Of a stretch of DNA of 5,943 bases, positions 5,907-5,943 are shown piece by piece. Made by a program: the position numbers and the translations under genes. This DNA comes from J005 sp964613235 (lineage in GTDB: Bacteria; Pseudomonadota; Zetaproteobacteria; Mariprofundales; Mariprofundaceae): NCBI GenBank assembly GCA_964613235.1, contig CAZTGM010000073.1:1-5943 (forward strand), given 5' to 3'. Numbering within the stretch: the first letter of the stretch is position 1; every line of letters starts with the position of its first letter. The notes beneath the pieces are model-generated. The model did not search any database and was not told the DNA's origin. It saw only the letters and a program-made list of their open reading frames with translations.

Positions 5907-5935
5907 TTCATAACCTATTGTAACCATTGGATAAT
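5907..5935 (+). promoter_or_regulatory. Candidate promoter reading out of the right edge
   Basis: TTCATA (5907-5912; 4/6) and GATAAT (5930-5935; 5/6) are separated by 17 bases, just after the strong terminator. The spacer region contains TAACCTATTG followed directly by TAACCATTGG (5911-5930), near-identical 10-mers one helical turn apart. The gene it would serve lies beyond the window. Confidence 0.35.
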
Positions 5936-5943
5936 TCTCACAT

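Overview
The window is ordinary bacterial chromosome, most likely from a proteobacterium. It has tightly packed genes, Shine-Dalgarno-type starts, moderate GC, and housekeeping genes that look proteobacterial: an F-type ATP synthase F0 cluster, an HtrA/Deg protease, citramalate synthase and a pterin dehydratase. The b subunit starts with an MPQFD...FP...LPRI pattern like the b/b' subunits of bacteria whose F0 and F1 genes are split, and no F1 gene follows it. I could not settle the class; alpha-, gamma- and zeta-like lineages all remain possible. I see no mobile element, CRISPR array, tRNA or rRNA, and no convincing new multi-gene system.

Left part (1-874): the last codons of the ATP synthase c subunit, then atpF 3 bases later, then a weak terminator overlapping the atpF stop. 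The following 307-base gap is not empty. It holds a decayed 3' fragment that reads like the C-terminus of a hemolysin-like/GNAT-type acyltransferase, interrupted by what looks like a 4-base insertion.

Middle (875-2400): a membrane-anchored Deg1/DegS-like serine protease with an intact His-Asp-Ser triad and one PDZ domain, followed 19 bases later by a small protein with two membrane segments. A weak hairpin separates this pair from a convergent gene.

Right-centre (2399-5461): a minus-strand quinone oxidoreductase/zinc-free MDR enzyme diverges from a plus-strand operon of cimA (citramalate synthase, isoleucine pathway) and a PCD/DCoH pterin-4a-carbinolamine dehydratase. The 115-base divergent region contains back-to-back promoter candidates with overlapping -35 boxes and identical -10 hexamers, and a perfect 7-7-7 dyad lies across the cimA promoter spacer. 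This is the clearest regulatory structure in the window.

Right end (5462-5943): a long structured leader with a CRP-like site precedes a 66-residue unrecognised basic protein that stands as its own transcription unit, closed by a strong terminator. A promoter candidate containing tandem 10-base repeats points out of the right edge.
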